A stretch of 64,000 nt of DNA from Geodermatophilaceae bacterium URHB0062 (GCA_000620185.1 JHVO01000005.1:186001-250000); one strand, 5' to 3'; counted from the stretch's first letter, positions 39,772 to 48,092 are shown. A program made the numbers and translations. The notes: generated by a model from the sequence alone, not told the origin.

Positions 39772-40362
39772 ATGAGTCGCATCGTGCTGGTCACGTCGAT
39801 CTCGGTCGACGGCTACATCGAAGGGCCGGATCGGGACATCAGCTGGCACCGGGTCGACGAGGAGGTGCACCAGCACTTCAACGAGGTCCTCGGCACCATG
39901 GGCGGGTTCATCGAGGGTCGCGTCACCTACGAGCTGATGGAGTCGGTCTGGCCGACCGCCGACACCGATCCGAACAGCGGGCCGGCGGAGGTGGAGTTCG
40001 CACGCATCTGGCGCCGCACGCCCAAGATCGTCTACTCCCGCACCCTGGAGCAGGCGGGCGAGAACGCCACGATCGTGCGGGAGGTCGACGCCGAGGAGGT
40101 GCGGGCGCTCAAGGCCCGCTCCCCCGGCGACCTGGTGATCGGTGGAGCACGCCTGGCGGCCGAGTTCCACCGGCTCGACCTCGTCGACGAGTACCGGATC
40201 TACGTGCACCCCGTGCTCGTGGGCGACGGGACGCCGCACTTCAGCCGGGGCGGCGGCATGCGTCCGCTGCGCCTGATCGAGACCCGGACCTTCGGCAACG
40301 GCGTCGTTCTCCTGCGGCACGAGCGCGACCGGGACGGGACGGGGGACGACGCGGTCGGCTGA
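39772..40362 (+). CDS. RibD C-terminal/dihydrofolate-reductase-like protein
   Basis: A 196-residue protein with a dihydrofolate-reductase fold of the RibD C-terminal (YyaP/YwjB-like) type. It starts with the typical SRIVLVTSISVDGYIEGPD and carries GFIEGRVTYELM and the V-I-G-G-A-R-L-A-A-E-F nucleotide-binding segment, then the HPVLVGDGTPHF loop. Such stand-alone domains likely reduce a pterin or other heterocycle with NADPH but are mostly uncharacterised. The ATG follows GGTGGGG. The 265 bp before it hold the promoter; I see no further gene there. Confidence 0.88.
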   Translation: MSRIVLVTSISVDGYIEGPDRDISWHRVDEEVHQHFNEVLGTMGGFIEGRVTYELMESVWPTADTDPNSGPAEVEFARIWRRTPKIVYSRTLEQAGENATIVREVDAEEVRALKARSPGDLVIGGARLAAEFHRLDLVDEYRIYVHPVLVGDGTPHFSRGGGMRPLRLIETRTFGNGVVLLRHERDRDGTGDDAVG

Positions 40363-40389
40363 GCAGCCGCGGCGGCGCGGTCTGCGCCG

Positions 40390-40902
40390 TCACGGCAGCC
40401 CGGGGACGACCCAGGACGTCTGGTCGGCCAGGGCGCTGATCGCGGCCGCACCGAGCGCGTCGATCTCGGCGGCCAGTGCCGCCAGCGGCAGGGGCCCCGC
40501 CGACCGCAACAGACGGGTGAGCCGCTCGGCCGTCGCCGTGACCCGCGCCGTTGCGGACGGCCGGCCGCCGGACGGCCGGCCGCCGGACGGCCGGCCGCCG
40601 GACGGCCGGGCCGTCGGGGGCAGGTCCGCCGTCCGCCAGGGCTCGCCGAGCTCGTCGGAGAGCCCCGGCAGGCGGCGGAGCAGGTCCGCGCAGCCCGCGG
40701 CCAGCCGCCACCACCGACCGGAGTCCAGTCGGCTCGCGCCGCCGGTGTCCGCGGTGGCCCAGCGCAGCAGCCCGACCACCTCGTGCCACACCACGTCGGA
40801 GATGACGCAGTGCACGGCCGAGTGGTCCCGCGGCCGGTGGGCGAGCACGAGGCCGCGCGTCGTCGTGGCATCGAACAGCCAGCCGCGGGGGTCGTCGTCC
40901 AT
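40390..40902 (-). CDS. hypothetical protein with a tandem PSGGR repeat
   Basis: A 170-residue soluble protein of unknown family. The first 95 residues look folded (MDDDPRGWLFDATTTRGLVL, then VVWHEVVGLLRW). Residues about 100-116 consist of a five-residue repeat PSGGR in three copies plus a partial one, encoded by a 15-bp DNA repeat, which acts as a flexible linker. The C-terminal 50 residues are helical. The start ATG at 40902 has no strong ribosome site. It is convergent with the DHFR-like gene and divergent from the electron-transfer operon. Confidence 0.72.
   Translation of the reverse strand: MDDDPRGWLFDATTTRGLVLAHRPRDHSAVHCVISDVVWHEVVGLLRWATADTGGASRLDSGRWWRLAAGCADLLRRLPGLSDELGEPWRTADLPPTARPSGGRPSGGRPSGGRPSATARVTATAERLTRLLRSAGPLPLAALAAEIDALGAAAISALADQTSWVVPGLP
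40555..40609. repeat. 15-bp in-frame tandem repeat, 3.7 copies
   Basis: The unit GGACGGCCGGCCGCC occurs three times in full (starting at 40555, 40570 and 40585), followed by 10 matching bases of a fourth. It lies inside the hypothetical gene on the minus strand and keeps its frame because 15 is a multiple of three. Perfect identity suggests recent slippage. Confidence 0.9.
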
Positions 40903-41085
40903 GCCGCCAGGCTCGGCCGGCCGCCCGGGCGCCGACTGTGCTCGGCCTGTGGCTGACCTGTCAGCGAGGCCGGGGATGTGGTGCCCTGTCTATCTGTGAC
41001 GCACAGCCGACACACAGGATGCGTCCGGGGCGGGTCCAGGCAACCGGGTGAGGGTGATGCTCCATCCCCACACCCGAGGAGAACC

Positions 41086-41646
41086 GTGAACGACGAGAAG
41101 GACACCCCCGGCAGCGGGTCGCGCTGGGAGTCGGGCGCCGTGCCAGAACCGGCGGCGCCGGCGACCGCAACGCCCGCAGCGGCGCAGACCTCCGCCGCTG
41201 CGGAGGCCCCCACCGCGGAGGTGCCGTACCAGGCGCCGGCGGCGGAGCTGCCCGCCTTCGGCATGCCCCCCGGCGCCGGAGTTCCGCCGGTGGGCCGCAG
41301 GGGACTACGCGGCCGCGTGGCGCTGGCAGGGGTCGGTGCCGCACTGGCCGTGGCCGGTGGGGTGGGCGGTTTCGCGCTCGGCTACGCGGCCGCCGGCAAC
41401 GAGGTGGACGAGGCGTCCGTGGTCCAGGGCACTGATCCCGGCCACGACGTCGGCGGGGACGACGGCTTCCCCGGCCGCCCCGACTTCGGCGACCGCGGAA
41501 CCCGCCCTGACTTCGGCGGGGCGGTTCCGGGTGACCCCGACGGGGACGGCTCCGGCACGGGCAGCGACGGCTCCGGCACGGGCAGCGACGGTTCCGCCGG
41601 GGCCGGCTCCGGCAGCGGCGACTCCTCCCGCGACGGCACGACGTGA
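41086..41646 (+). CDS. single-span membrane protein with acidic Gly/Asp/Ser tail
   Basis: A 186-residue protein. A Pro/Ala-rich cytoplasmic part (1-70) is followed by one membrane span (RVALAGVGAALAVAGGVGGF), then an extracytoplasmic tail made of Asp/Gly/Ser repeats, including two copies of GSGTGSD. No fold is expected in the tail. The GTG start has CGAGGAGAA upstream. Its TGA overlaps the GTG of the ferric-reductase-like gene, so it is coupled to the flavin electron-transfer operon, perhaps as an anchor or partner of its extracytoplasmic parts. Nested inverted repeats about 70-100 bp upstream (40985-41018) may be regulatory. Confidence 0.78.
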   Translation: MNDEKDTPGSGSRWESGAVPEPAAPATATPAAAQTSAAAEAPTAEVPYQAPAAELPAFGMPPGAGVPPVGRRGLRGRVALAGVGAALAVAGGVGGFALGYAAAGNEVDEASVVQGTDPGHDVGGDDGFPGRPDFGDRGTRPDFGGAVPGDPDGDGSGTGSDGSGTGSDGSAGAGSGSGDSSRDGTT

Positions 41647-43052
41647 GCGCGGTCACCGTGCCGTCCGCGGCCGTGTCGACGGCCCTCGCCGCGGGCCGGG
41701 GCGACCGCGCCCGCCTCGACGCCGTCGTCCGGACGGCGGCCGCGGCGACGCTCTGGCTGGGTCTCGCGCTCGTCTCCTACTGGTGGGCGGGCGGCGGTGG
41801 CGTGACCGACCTCGGCAGCTGGGCCGAGGGCCTCACGTCCCTCGGCCGGCTGACCGGGTTGCTGTCCGCCGTCCTGCTGCTGGTCCAGGTGCTGCTCATG
41901 GCGCGGGTTCCCGTCCTCGAGCGCGCCTACGGGCAGGACCAACTGGCCCGCAAGCACCGGATCGTCGGCTTCACCTCGTTCAACCTGATGCTCGCGCACC
42001 TCGTGCTGATCACGTGGGGGTACGCGGCCGGCGAGCTCGGCCGGACGCCGGCGACTCTGTGGCAGCTCGTCACCCGGTACCCGGGGATGCTGCTGGCCAC
42101 GGCCGGCACCGTCTGCCTCGTCATGGTGGTCGTCACCAGCGTCAAGGCGGCCCGGCGGAAGCTGCGCTACGAGTCCTGGCACCTGATCCACCTCTACGCC
42201 TACCTCGGCGTCGGACTGGCCCTGCCGCACCAGCTGTGGACGGGCCAGGAGTTCCTCCACTCGGCCGCGACCACCCTCTTCTGGTGGGTGCTGTGGGGAG
42301 CGGCGGCCGGTTCGGTGCTCGTCTGGCGAGTCGCCCTGCCGCTGGTGCGCAGCGCCCGGCACGCGCTCCGGGTCACCTCCGTGGTCCCCGAGGGCGACGG
42401 CGTCGTGTCGGTCTACATGACCGGCCGGGAGCTCGACCGGCTGGGCGCCGAGGCCGGGCAGTTCTTCACCTGGCGCTTCCTCAGCGGGCCGGGCTGGACC
42501 CGCGCCCACCCATACTCCCTCTCCGCGGCGCCGGACGGCCGGAGCCTGCGGATCAGCGTCAAGGCGCTCGGCAACGGCAGCGCGGCCCTGGCCTCGGTCC
42601 GGCCGGGCACCAGCGTGCTGGTCGAGGGCCCTTACGGCCGGCTGAGCGCCCGCGCCCGCACGCGGCGCCGGGTCGCCCTCATCGGCGCCGGCGTGGGCAT
42701 CACCCCGTTGCGGGCGCTGGCCGAGGAGCTCGACTACGCGCCGGGGGACGCCGTCCTGCTGTACCGGTTCCGCGACACCCCGCTCTTCGACCGGGAGCTC
42801 GCCCTGCTCGCGCAGGAGCGCGGCCTGCGGGTGCGGATGCTGCCCGGATCCCGCCGGGCCCCGGGCTCCTGGCTCGGGGCGGGCGTCGGGCCGGCCGACG
42901 ACGTCACGGCGCTGCGGTACTGGGTGCCCGACATCGCCGAGCGCGACGTCTACGTGTGCGGCCCCCAGGCGTGGGCCGAGGACGTCCGCCGCACCACGGA
43001 GGCTGCCGGCCTCGCCCCCGACCGGTTCCACGTCGAGAGCTTCGGATGGTGA
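41643..43052 (+). CDS. ferric-reductase-like transmembrane flavocytochrome oxidoreductase
   Basis: A 469-residue membrane flavoprotein. The N-terminal half has about six spans with candidate haem His residues in ARKHRIVGFTSFNLMLAH and SWHLIHLYAYLGVGLALPHQ. The C-terminal half is a ferredoxin-reductase module: FAD-binding HPYSLSAAP, NAD(P)-binding LIGAGVGITPLRAL and the final VYVCGPQAWAEDV. It would move electrons from cytoplasmic NAD(P)H across the membrane. The next gene encodes an FMN-binding extracytoplasmic acceptor and the following one the flavinylating enzyme ApbE. This is the usual layout of flavin-based extracytoplasmic electron transfer. Confidence 0.9.
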   Translation: MSAVTVPSAAVSTALAAGRGDRARLDAVVRTAAAATLWLGLALVSYWWAGGGGVTDLGSWAEGLTSLGRLTGLLSAVLLLVQVLLMARVPVLERAYGQDQLARKHRIVGFTSFNLMLAHLVLITWGYAAGELGRTPATLWQLVTRYPGMLLATAGTVCLVMVVVTSVKAARRKLRYESWHLIHLYAYLGVGLALPHQLWTGQEFLHSAATTLFWWVLWGAAAGSVLVWRVALPLVRSARHALRVTSVVPEGDGVVSVYMTGRELDRLGAEAGQFFTWRFLSGPGWTRAHPYSLSAAPDGRSLRISVKALGNGSAALASVRPGTSVLVEGPYGRLSARARTRRRVALIGAGVGITPLRALAEELDYAPGDAVLLYRFRDTPLFDRELALLAQERGLRVRMLPGSRRAPGSWLGAGVGPADDVTALRYWVPDIAERDVYVCGPQAWAEDVRRTTEAAGLAPDRFHVESFGW

Positions 43053-43056
43053 CCCG

Positions 43057-43494
43057 ATGAGACGCATCGTGCTGTGGTTCATGACCACGGTGACCGTCGT
43101 CGTGCTGCTGTTCGGCTACTCGACCTCGACCTCCGGGCCCTCGGCCGTCGGCGGACAGGCGTCGGCCGTCGCGGCCGGTGACCCGGTGAGCGGCGGCAGC
43201 ACCAGCACGTCGTCGTCCGCGAGGACCGTCAGCGGCCCCTCGGTGGACACCCGCTGGGGGCCCGTGCAGGTCGCGATCACCGTCGAGGGATCGACGATCA
43301 CCGACGTGACCGTGCCGGTGTACCCGACCGGCAACGGCAAGGACCAGCAGATCAACGCCTACGCGCTGCCGATGCTGATCAAGGACACCCTCGACGCGCA
43401 GAGCGCCGACATCGACATGATCACCGGGGCGACCGTGACCAGCGAGGGGTACGTGCAGTCACTGCAGGGCGCCCTCGACGAGGCGGGGCTGTGA
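43057..43494 (+). CDS. membrane-anchored FMN-binding protein
   Basis: A 145-residue protein with an N-terminal membrane anchor (residues 4-20), a Ser/Thr/Gly-rich linker, and a C-terminal FMN-binding domain. The flavinylation motif D-x-x-T-G-A-T is at residues 120-126, so Thr 126 is the predicted site of covalent FMN attachment. This would be done by the ApbE protein encoded next, whose GTG overlaps this gene's TGA. It likely takes electrons from the ferric-reductase-like protein and passes them to an unknown acceptor outside the membrane. Confidence 0.9.
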   Translation: MRRIVLWFMTTVTVVVLLFGYSTSTSGPSAVGGQASAVAAGDPVSGGSTSTSSSARTVSGPSVDTRWGPVQVAITVEGSTITDVTVPVYPTGNGKDQQINAYALPMLIKDTLDAQSADIDMITGATVTSEGYVQSLQGALDEAGL

Positions 43495-44300
43495 GCGCCG
43501 GGACGACGGCGCGCGCCGCGTCCCCGACGCGGTACGTCGAGCACGTCATGGGCATGCCCATCAGCCTCGCGCTGCGCGGCCGGCACGCCGCCGACGACCG
43601 GGGGAGGGCCGCGTGGGCCGAGGTCATGGCGGCGCTGCGCGCCTTCGACCTAACGTTCAGCACCTACCGGGGCGACTCGTACGTCTCCCGGCTGGGACGC
43701 GGCGAGCTGGCGCTCGCCGACTGCCCACCCGAGCTGGCCGAGGTGGTGGCGCTCGGCGCGGAGGCCGAGCGCGACTCCGGCGGCGCGTTCAGCGTGTGGC
43801 GGACCGGCCCGGACGGGACGACGGTCCTCGATCCGAACGGCGTGGTGAAGGGGTGGGCGGCCGATCGCGCGGCCGCGGCGCTGCGGTCCCTCGACGCGAC
43901 CGACTTCTGCCTGTCCGCCGGCGGCGACCTCGTGTGCCGGACCCTCGATCCCGATGCGCCACCGTGGCGGATCGGCGTCGAGCACCCGCACGACCCCGGC
44001 CGGCTCATCGCCGTCGTCCCCGTCGCCACCGGCGCGGTGGCCACCTCGGGCACCGCGCACCGGGGGCAGCACCTCGTCGACGCCCGCACCGGGCGCCCGC
44101 CGTCGGGCGTCGCCTCGGTCACGGTCGTGGCCGGGTCCCTCACGATCGCCGACATCGACGCGACCGCGGCCTACGCCCGGGGCGAGGACGCCGCCCGGTG
44201 GCTCGGCGCACGCCCCGGCCGGACCGGCCTGGTGGTCTGGGCCGACGGTTCCGCGACGCCCGTCGGCGGCGGGACGACGGCGGTGCCCACCGGAGCCTGA
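43491..44300 (+). CDS. apbE: FAD:protein FMN transferase, ApbE
   Basis: A 269-residue ApbE-family enzyme that attaches FMN from FAD to a Thr of a target protein. Motifs seen: the GVVKGWAADRA substrate-binding segment, LSAGGDLVCR, and ATSGTAHRGQHLVDARTGRP, with ATAAYARG in the Mg-binding C-terminal part. It lacks a clear lipoprotein signal, which is often present, so its side of the membrane is uncertain. Its target is probably the FMN-binding protein encoded immediately upstream (GTGA overlap). Last gene of the four-gene electron-transfer operon. Confidence 0.9.
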   Translation: MSAGTTARAASPTRYVEHVMGMPISLALRGRHAADDRGRAAWAEVMAALRAFDLTFSTYRGDSYVSRLGRGELALADCPPELAEVVALGAEAERDSGGAFSVWRTGPDGTTVLDPNGVVKGWAADRAAAALRSLDATDFCLSAGGDLVCRTLDPDAPPWRIGVEHPHDPGRLIAVVPVATGAVATSGTAHRGQHLVDARTGRPPSGVASVTVVAGSLTIADIDATAAYARGEDAARWLGARPGRTGLVVWADGSATPVGGGTTAVPTGA

Positions 44301-44323
44301 TCGGGCTCGGCCGGGGCGATGAG

Positions 44324-45226
44324 ATGCTGACCGGGTGGGCGTCGACGGCGGGCAGGACGCGGCCCGTGGCTGAGCGGATCGCACTCGTCACCTCCGAGCG
44401 GGGGCTCCGGCTCGATCCCGACCTGCCGCCGGCCGCGTCCGCGCTCCGGGCCGCCGGGCTCGAGGTGGACGTCGTCCGCTGGGACGCCCCCGACGTCGAC
44501 TGGCCCGGCTACGCGCTCGCCGTCGTCCGGTCGTGCTGGGACTACGCCTGGCGCCTGGCGGAGTTCCTCGGCTGGGCCGCCGGCGTCCCGCGGCTGCGCA
44601 ACGACGTGCGGGTGCTGCGCTGGAACACCGACAAGACCTACCTGCGCGACGTCGAGCGGGCCGGCCTGCCGGTGGTGCACACGGTGTGGGATCCGTCGAC
44701 CGCCGAGGAGCTGCCCGAGGCGGGGGAGTGGGTGGTGAAGCCGTCCATCTCGGCGGGCTCCCGCGACACCGCCCGGTGGACCGATCCCGGCGCGGCTCTC
44801 GCCCACGTCGCGGAACTCGCCGCCGCCGGTCGCACCGCCATGCTCCAGCCCTACCTCCCCAGCGTCGACGAGGCGGGGGAGACCGCGATGCTCTTCCTCG
44901 GCGGCCGCTTCTCGCACGCCGTTCGCAAGGGCCCGCTGCTGCAGCGCGGCGAGGGCGTCCGGCAGGACCGGAACAGCCGCGGCGACCTCCGGCCGGTGGA
45001 GGAAACGACACGGCAGCGGGAGGTCGCGCAGTCGGTCCTCGACGCGGTGGCCGACCTCGTTCCGGGGGCTCCGTCGCCGCTGTACGCCCGGATCGACCTG
45101 GTCGACGACGGCGGCGGGCGGCCGGTGCTGCTGGAGCTCGAGCTCAGCGAGCCGAGCCTGTTCCTGCCGCAGGCGCCCGACGCCGTCGACCGGTTCGTCG
45201 CCGCGGTGCGGGCCGAACTGGGCTGA
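44324..45226 (+). CDS. ATP-grasp ligase-like protein
   Basis: A 300-residue soluble ATP-grasp protein, related in layout to glutathione-synthetase/RimK-type ligases. Segments seen are VVRSCWDYAWR near the N-terminus, the lysine-containing EWVVKPSISAGSRDTARW (ATP-binding), and the metal-binding LYARIDLVDDGGG with LLELELSEPSLF at the end. It probably joins a carboxylate to an amine, substrates unknown. The start is unsettled: ATG at 44324 or GTG at 44366, which begins closer to the first strand (ERIALVTSERG). It follows apbE by 23 bp and could be on the same transcript. Confidence 0.85.
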   Translation: MLTGWASTAGRTRPVAERIALVTSERGLRLDPDLPPAASALRAAGLEVDVVRWDAPDVDWPGYALAVVRSCWDYAWRLAEFLGWAAGVPRLRNDVRVLRWNTDKTYLRDVERAGLPVVHTVWDPSTAEELPEAGEWVVKPSISAGSRDTARWTDPGAALAHVAELAAAGRTAMLQPYLPSVDEAGETAMLFLGGRFSHAVRKGPLLQRGEGVRQDRNSRGDLRPVEETTRQREVAQSVLDAVADLVPGAPSPLYARIDLVDDGGGRPVLLELELSEPSLFLPQAPDAVDRFVAAVRAELG

Positions 45227-45234
45227 CCGGGAGG

Positions 45235-45264
45235 CCTCAGCGGGCCTCAGCGGGCCTCACCGGG
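45235..45264. repeat. 10-bp tandem repeat placing stops in three frames
   Basis: Three copies of CCTCAGCGGG (the last reads CCTCACCGGG) in tandem. On the minus strand each copy carries a TGA, and the 10-bp period moves it through all three frames. The first TGA is the stop of the UPF0303 gene. Confidence 0.75.
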
Positions 45265-45727
45265 CAAGGTGCGCCCGGATCGCCGCGACGACCATGCGGT
45301 GGTCGTCGACCTGCGGGAGCCCCGAGACGACGACCACGCCGACCGGCCCCACCGACCGCACGATGACCGGGAAGGCCCCGCCGTGGGCGGCGTACCGGTT
45401 CGGGTCGAGACCGAACTCCTCCTCGAAGGTCGTGCCGCGGGCCAGGGAGGCCTCGCGGACGTAGAGGCTGCTGTGCCCGAACTTGTCGACCACCCTCGTC
45501 TTCCGCCGGATCCACCAGTCGTTGTCCGGGGCGGTGCCGGGCCGCGTGGCGTGGAAGAGCTGCTGCCGGTTGCGGGTGATGTCGACGGCCACCGGCAGGT
45601 TCTCCCGGCGGGCGGAGGCGACGAGTGCCCAGCCGAGGTCCCACGCATCGTCGTGGGTGAAGGAGGAGAACTGCAGCTCCTGCTCCTCGGCGGCGAGCTC
45701 GTCCAGGGGGATGCGGGAGTCGGCCAT
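45257..45727 (-). CDS. UPF0303/haem-degrading-domain (GlcG/HbpS-like) protein
   Basis: A 156-residue protein of the UPF0303 family (haem-degrading-domain/HbpS-like fold). It begins with an acidic helix (LDELAAEEQELQFSSF) and contains LPVAVDITRNRQQLFHA, the R-K-x-R-V-V-D-K-F-G-H-S segment and FPVIVRSVGPVGVVVVSGLP, all typical. Function is not established; relatives bind haem or cobalamin, but no ligand residue is proven here. It lies 42 bp downstream of the universal stress protein gene on the same strand. Confidence 0.88.
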   Translation of the reverse strand: MADSRIPLDELAAEEQELQFSSFTHDDAWDLGWALVASARRENLPVAVDITRNRQQLFHATRPGTAPDNDWWIRRKTRVVDKFGHSSLYVREASLARGTTFEEEFGLDPNRYAAHGGAFPVIVRSVGPVGVVVVSGLPQVDDHRMVVAAIRAHLAR

Positions 45728-45769
45728 GCGCCCTTCCTACCGGGCGGCTGCCGGCGTCGTTCCTCCCGG

Positions 45770-46171
45770 TCAGGTATCGGCGGCCCGGACGGCGAGGACG
45801 GGACAGTCGGCGCCCAGCAGGATGCGCTGGGCGTTGCTGCCGAGCAGCGCCTTGCCGACGGGTGAGCGGCGGTGCATGCCCACGACCAGCAGGTCGGCCG
45901 CCACCTCCTGCGCGACCCCGAGGACGGCGTCCGACGCCGTCCCGCTGCCGACGTCCGGCCGGCTGATCGAGTGCGGCACGCCCTCGGACTCCAGCCGTGC
46001 GGTCAGGGCATCGAGGTCGATCTCGTCGGCGGCCGTGGGCCGGGTGTAGCCGGCGGCGTCGACGACGTTCACGATCACGACGTCGGTCTCCCGCCACCGG
46101 GCCTCGCGGATGGCCTCGGTGACCGCCAGGTAGCCGGTGGCGTCCGGCACGTAGCCGACGACGACGGTCAC
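45770..46171 (-). CDS. universal stress protein (UspA family)
   Basis: A 133-residue single UspA domain. The ATP-binding motif is G-M-H-R-R-S-P-V-G-K-A-L-L-G-S-N-A (G-2x-G-9x-G-S/N type, slightly altered at the start), and the first strand reads VVVGYVPDATG. Such proteins bind nucleotides and respond to stress or growth arrest. The GTG at 46171 lies 40 bp after the stop of the sugar transporter ATPase gene on the same strand, so it may be the last-but-one gene of that transcript. Confidence 0.88.
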   Translation of the reverse strand: MTVVVGYVPDATGYLAVTEAIREARWRETDVVIVNVVDAAGYTRPTAADEIDLDALTARLESEGVPHSISRPDVGSGTASDAVLGVAQEVAADLLVVGMHRRSPVGKALLGSNAQRILLGADCPVLAVRAADT

Positions 46172-46211
46172 GCGCCCGGTCCCGCGTCGCGCCCGCGGGA
46201 GGGCCGGCCGC

Positions 46212-46997
46212 TCACGAGGCGACCTCCTCCCTGATGGGGGGCGCCGGCAGGGCGCCGGTCATGATGCCGACGACCTCGTTCATGGTGTGGTCCTGCGGTC
46301 GTACCACGGTCGCGCGGCGGCCGAGCCGGTGGATGTGGATCCGGTCGGCGACCTCGAAGACCGCGGGGATGTCGTGGCTGATCAGGACGACCGGTATCCC
46401 GCTGCTCGTGATCCGCTTGATCAGGTCGAGCACACCCTTGGACTCGCGGACGCCGAGCGCGGCGGTGGGCTCGTCCATGATCACGACCTTGCGGCCGAAT
46501 GCGGCGGCGCGGGCGACGGCGACGGTCTGCCGCTGCCCACCGGACAGGCTGTCGACCGGCTGGGTGATCGACTGCAGGGTGGTGATGCCCAGCTCGTCCA
46601 TCTGCTGGCGCGACTGCTTGCGCATCTCCTTGGTGTCGATCATGCGCAGGATCGAGCCGAGCGGGCCCTTCCGCTTGATCTCCCGGCCGAGGAAGAGATT
46701 GGTGGCGATGTCGAGCGCCGGTGCCATGGCGAGGTCCTGGTAGACGGTCTCGATGCCCGCCTTCTGCGCGTCGTGCGGGCTCTTGAAGTGCACCTGCTGA
46801 CCCTCGAGCAGCACCTCTCCGGCGTCGGGGATGACGTCGCCGGACAGCACCTTGATCAGGCTCGACTTGCCGGCGCCGTTGTCGCCGATGACCGCGAGCA
46901 CCTCCCCGGCGCGGAGGTCGAAGTCCGCGCTGTTGACGGCGGTGACGTGGCCGTAGCGCTTGACGATGTTGCGGGCCTCGAGCACGGTCTCGCTCAT
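46212..46997 (-). CDS. sugar ABC transporter ATPase (FrcA-type, single domain)
   Basis: A 261-residue ATPase with one ABC domain, as in the fructose/ribose-type FrcA, rather than the double-domain RbsA. Walker A is GDNGAGKSS (38-46), the signature LSGGQRQTVAVARA, Walker B VVIMDEPTAALG, with the switch His in VVLISHD. It powers the permease whose gene precedes it; its ATG overlaps that permease's TGA (ATGA). The C-terminal tail ends PAPPIREEVAS. The sugar imported is not evident from the sequence. Confidence 0.92.
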   Translation of the reverse strand: MSETVLEARNIVKRYGHVTAVNSADFDLRAGEVLAVIGDNGAGKSSLIKVLSGDVIPDAGEVLLEGQQVHFKSPHDAQKAGIETVYQDLAMAPALDIATNLFLGREIKRKGPLGSILRMIDTKEMRKQSRQQMDELGITTLQSITQPVDSLSGGQRQTVAVARAAAFGRKVVIMDEPTAALGVRESKGVLDLIKRITSSGIPVVLISHDIPAVFEVADRIHIHRLGRRATVVRPQDHTMNEVVGIMTGALPAPPIREEVAS

Positions 46998-48016
46998 CGC
47001 GCCTTCCTCCGGGTGACTGCGTCCAGCGCGACGGCGGCGATGACCAGCACGCCGGTGACGATGTTCTGGTACAGCGGGTCGATCCCCGCCTGGGTGAGAC
47101 CGGACTGGAGGACCAGGACGATCAAGGCGCCCAGGTAGCTGCCCAGGACCGTGCCGCGGCCGCCGAAGAGGCTGGTGCCGCCGATGACGACCGCGGTGAT
47201 GGTGTCCAGATTCGCCGTCGGGAAGATGTTCGGTGAGGTCGCCGGGCTGCGCCCGAAGGCCTGCAGCGCGGCGAGCCCGTAGAGCAGGCCGGCGAGCACG
47301 TACACCGAGAGCAGGACGCGGCGGACGTTGATGCCGGTGCGCTTGGCGGCCAGGTCGTTGTTGCCGACGGCGTAGACGTGCCGTCCCCAGGACGTCCGCG
47401 TGAGGGAGAAGTGCAGGACCGCGACGCTGATCAGCACGACCACGACGCCGAAGGTGATCTGGAACTGGCCGAACAGGTACCCGCCCTTGGCCAGGAAGGT
47501 CAGGAAACCGTTGTCGACGAGCACCGTCTCCTTGGTGTAGAGCCGCGACGTCGCCTGCAGGATCGTCAGCATGCCCAGCGTCACGATGAACGGGGGCAGG
47601 CCCAGCCGGGAGATGATCAGCCCGGAGATCAGCCCGAGCACCCCGCACAGGGCGACGCCGACGAGCGCGGCCCCGAAGTCGCCGGTGCCCCCCGACGCCA
47701 GCCGCGCGATGACCAGTGAGCCCAGCACCATGATCGCACCGTTGGCCAGGTCGATCCCGCCGGTCAGGATGATGATCGTCTGGCCCAGCGCGAGCGTCCC
47801 GACGACGACGGACTGCTGGAGGATCAGCGAGGTGTTGTCGACGCTCGCGAAGTTGTCCGTGAAGATCGAGAACCCGATGACCAGGATGACCAGCGCACCC
47901 AGCGGTCCCAGGACGGGGTTGCGGAAGATGTGGTCCGTGATCGTCGCGGCACGGGTGCCGGAGGTATCGGGAGCCTCGGGCGCCTCTTCTTCCGCGGTCT
48001 TCAGTGAGCCTGCCAT
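46994..48016 (-). CDS. sugar ABC transporter permease (FrcC/RbsC-type)
   Basis: A 340-residue membrane permease with eight to ten spans. The Q-T-I-I-I-L-T-G-G-I-D-L-A-N-G segment and LGLPPFIVTLGMLTI are the family hallmarks, and GTSLFGGRGTVLGSYLGA is the ATPase-contacting loop. It begins with a 30-residue charged cytoplasmic part. It works with the neighbouring ATPase and binding lipoprotein to import a pentose, hexose or polyol. A GC-rich hairpin separates it from the upstream binding-protein gene. Confidence 0.92.
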   Translation of the reverse strand: MAGSLKTAEEEAPEAPDTSGTRAATITDHIFRNPVLGPLGALVILVIGFSIFTDNFASVDNTSLILQQSVVVGTLALGQTIIILTGGIDLANGAIMVLGSLVIARLASGGTGDFGAALVGVALCGVLGLISGLIISRLGLPPFIVTLGMLTILQATSRLYTKETVLVDNGFLTFLAKGGYLFGQFQITFGVVVVLISVAVLHFSLTRTSWGRHVYAVGNNDLAAKRTGINVRRVLLSVYVLAGLLYGLAALQAFGRSPATSPNIFPTANLDTITAVVIGGTSLFGGRGTVLGSYLGALIVLVLQSGLTQAGIDPLYQNIVTGVLVIAAVALDAVTRRKAR

Positions 48017-48058
48017 GTCGGAGGCCTTTCCTGTCGCCGAGCACTAGAGGGATGCGGG

Positions 48059-48076
48059 CCGGCGCCTGGGCGCCGG
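48059..48076. promoter_or_regulatory. intercistronic hairpin after the binding-protein gene
   Basis: A perfect inverted repeat, CCGGCGCC-TG-GGCGCCGG, 16 bp downstream of the binding-protein stop and 43 bp before the permease start. It probably works as a partial terminator or RNA-stabilising stem-loop, so that the binding protein is made in excess over the membrane parts. Confidence 0.5.
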
Positions 48077-48092
48077 GGGCCCGCCGCGCTGA

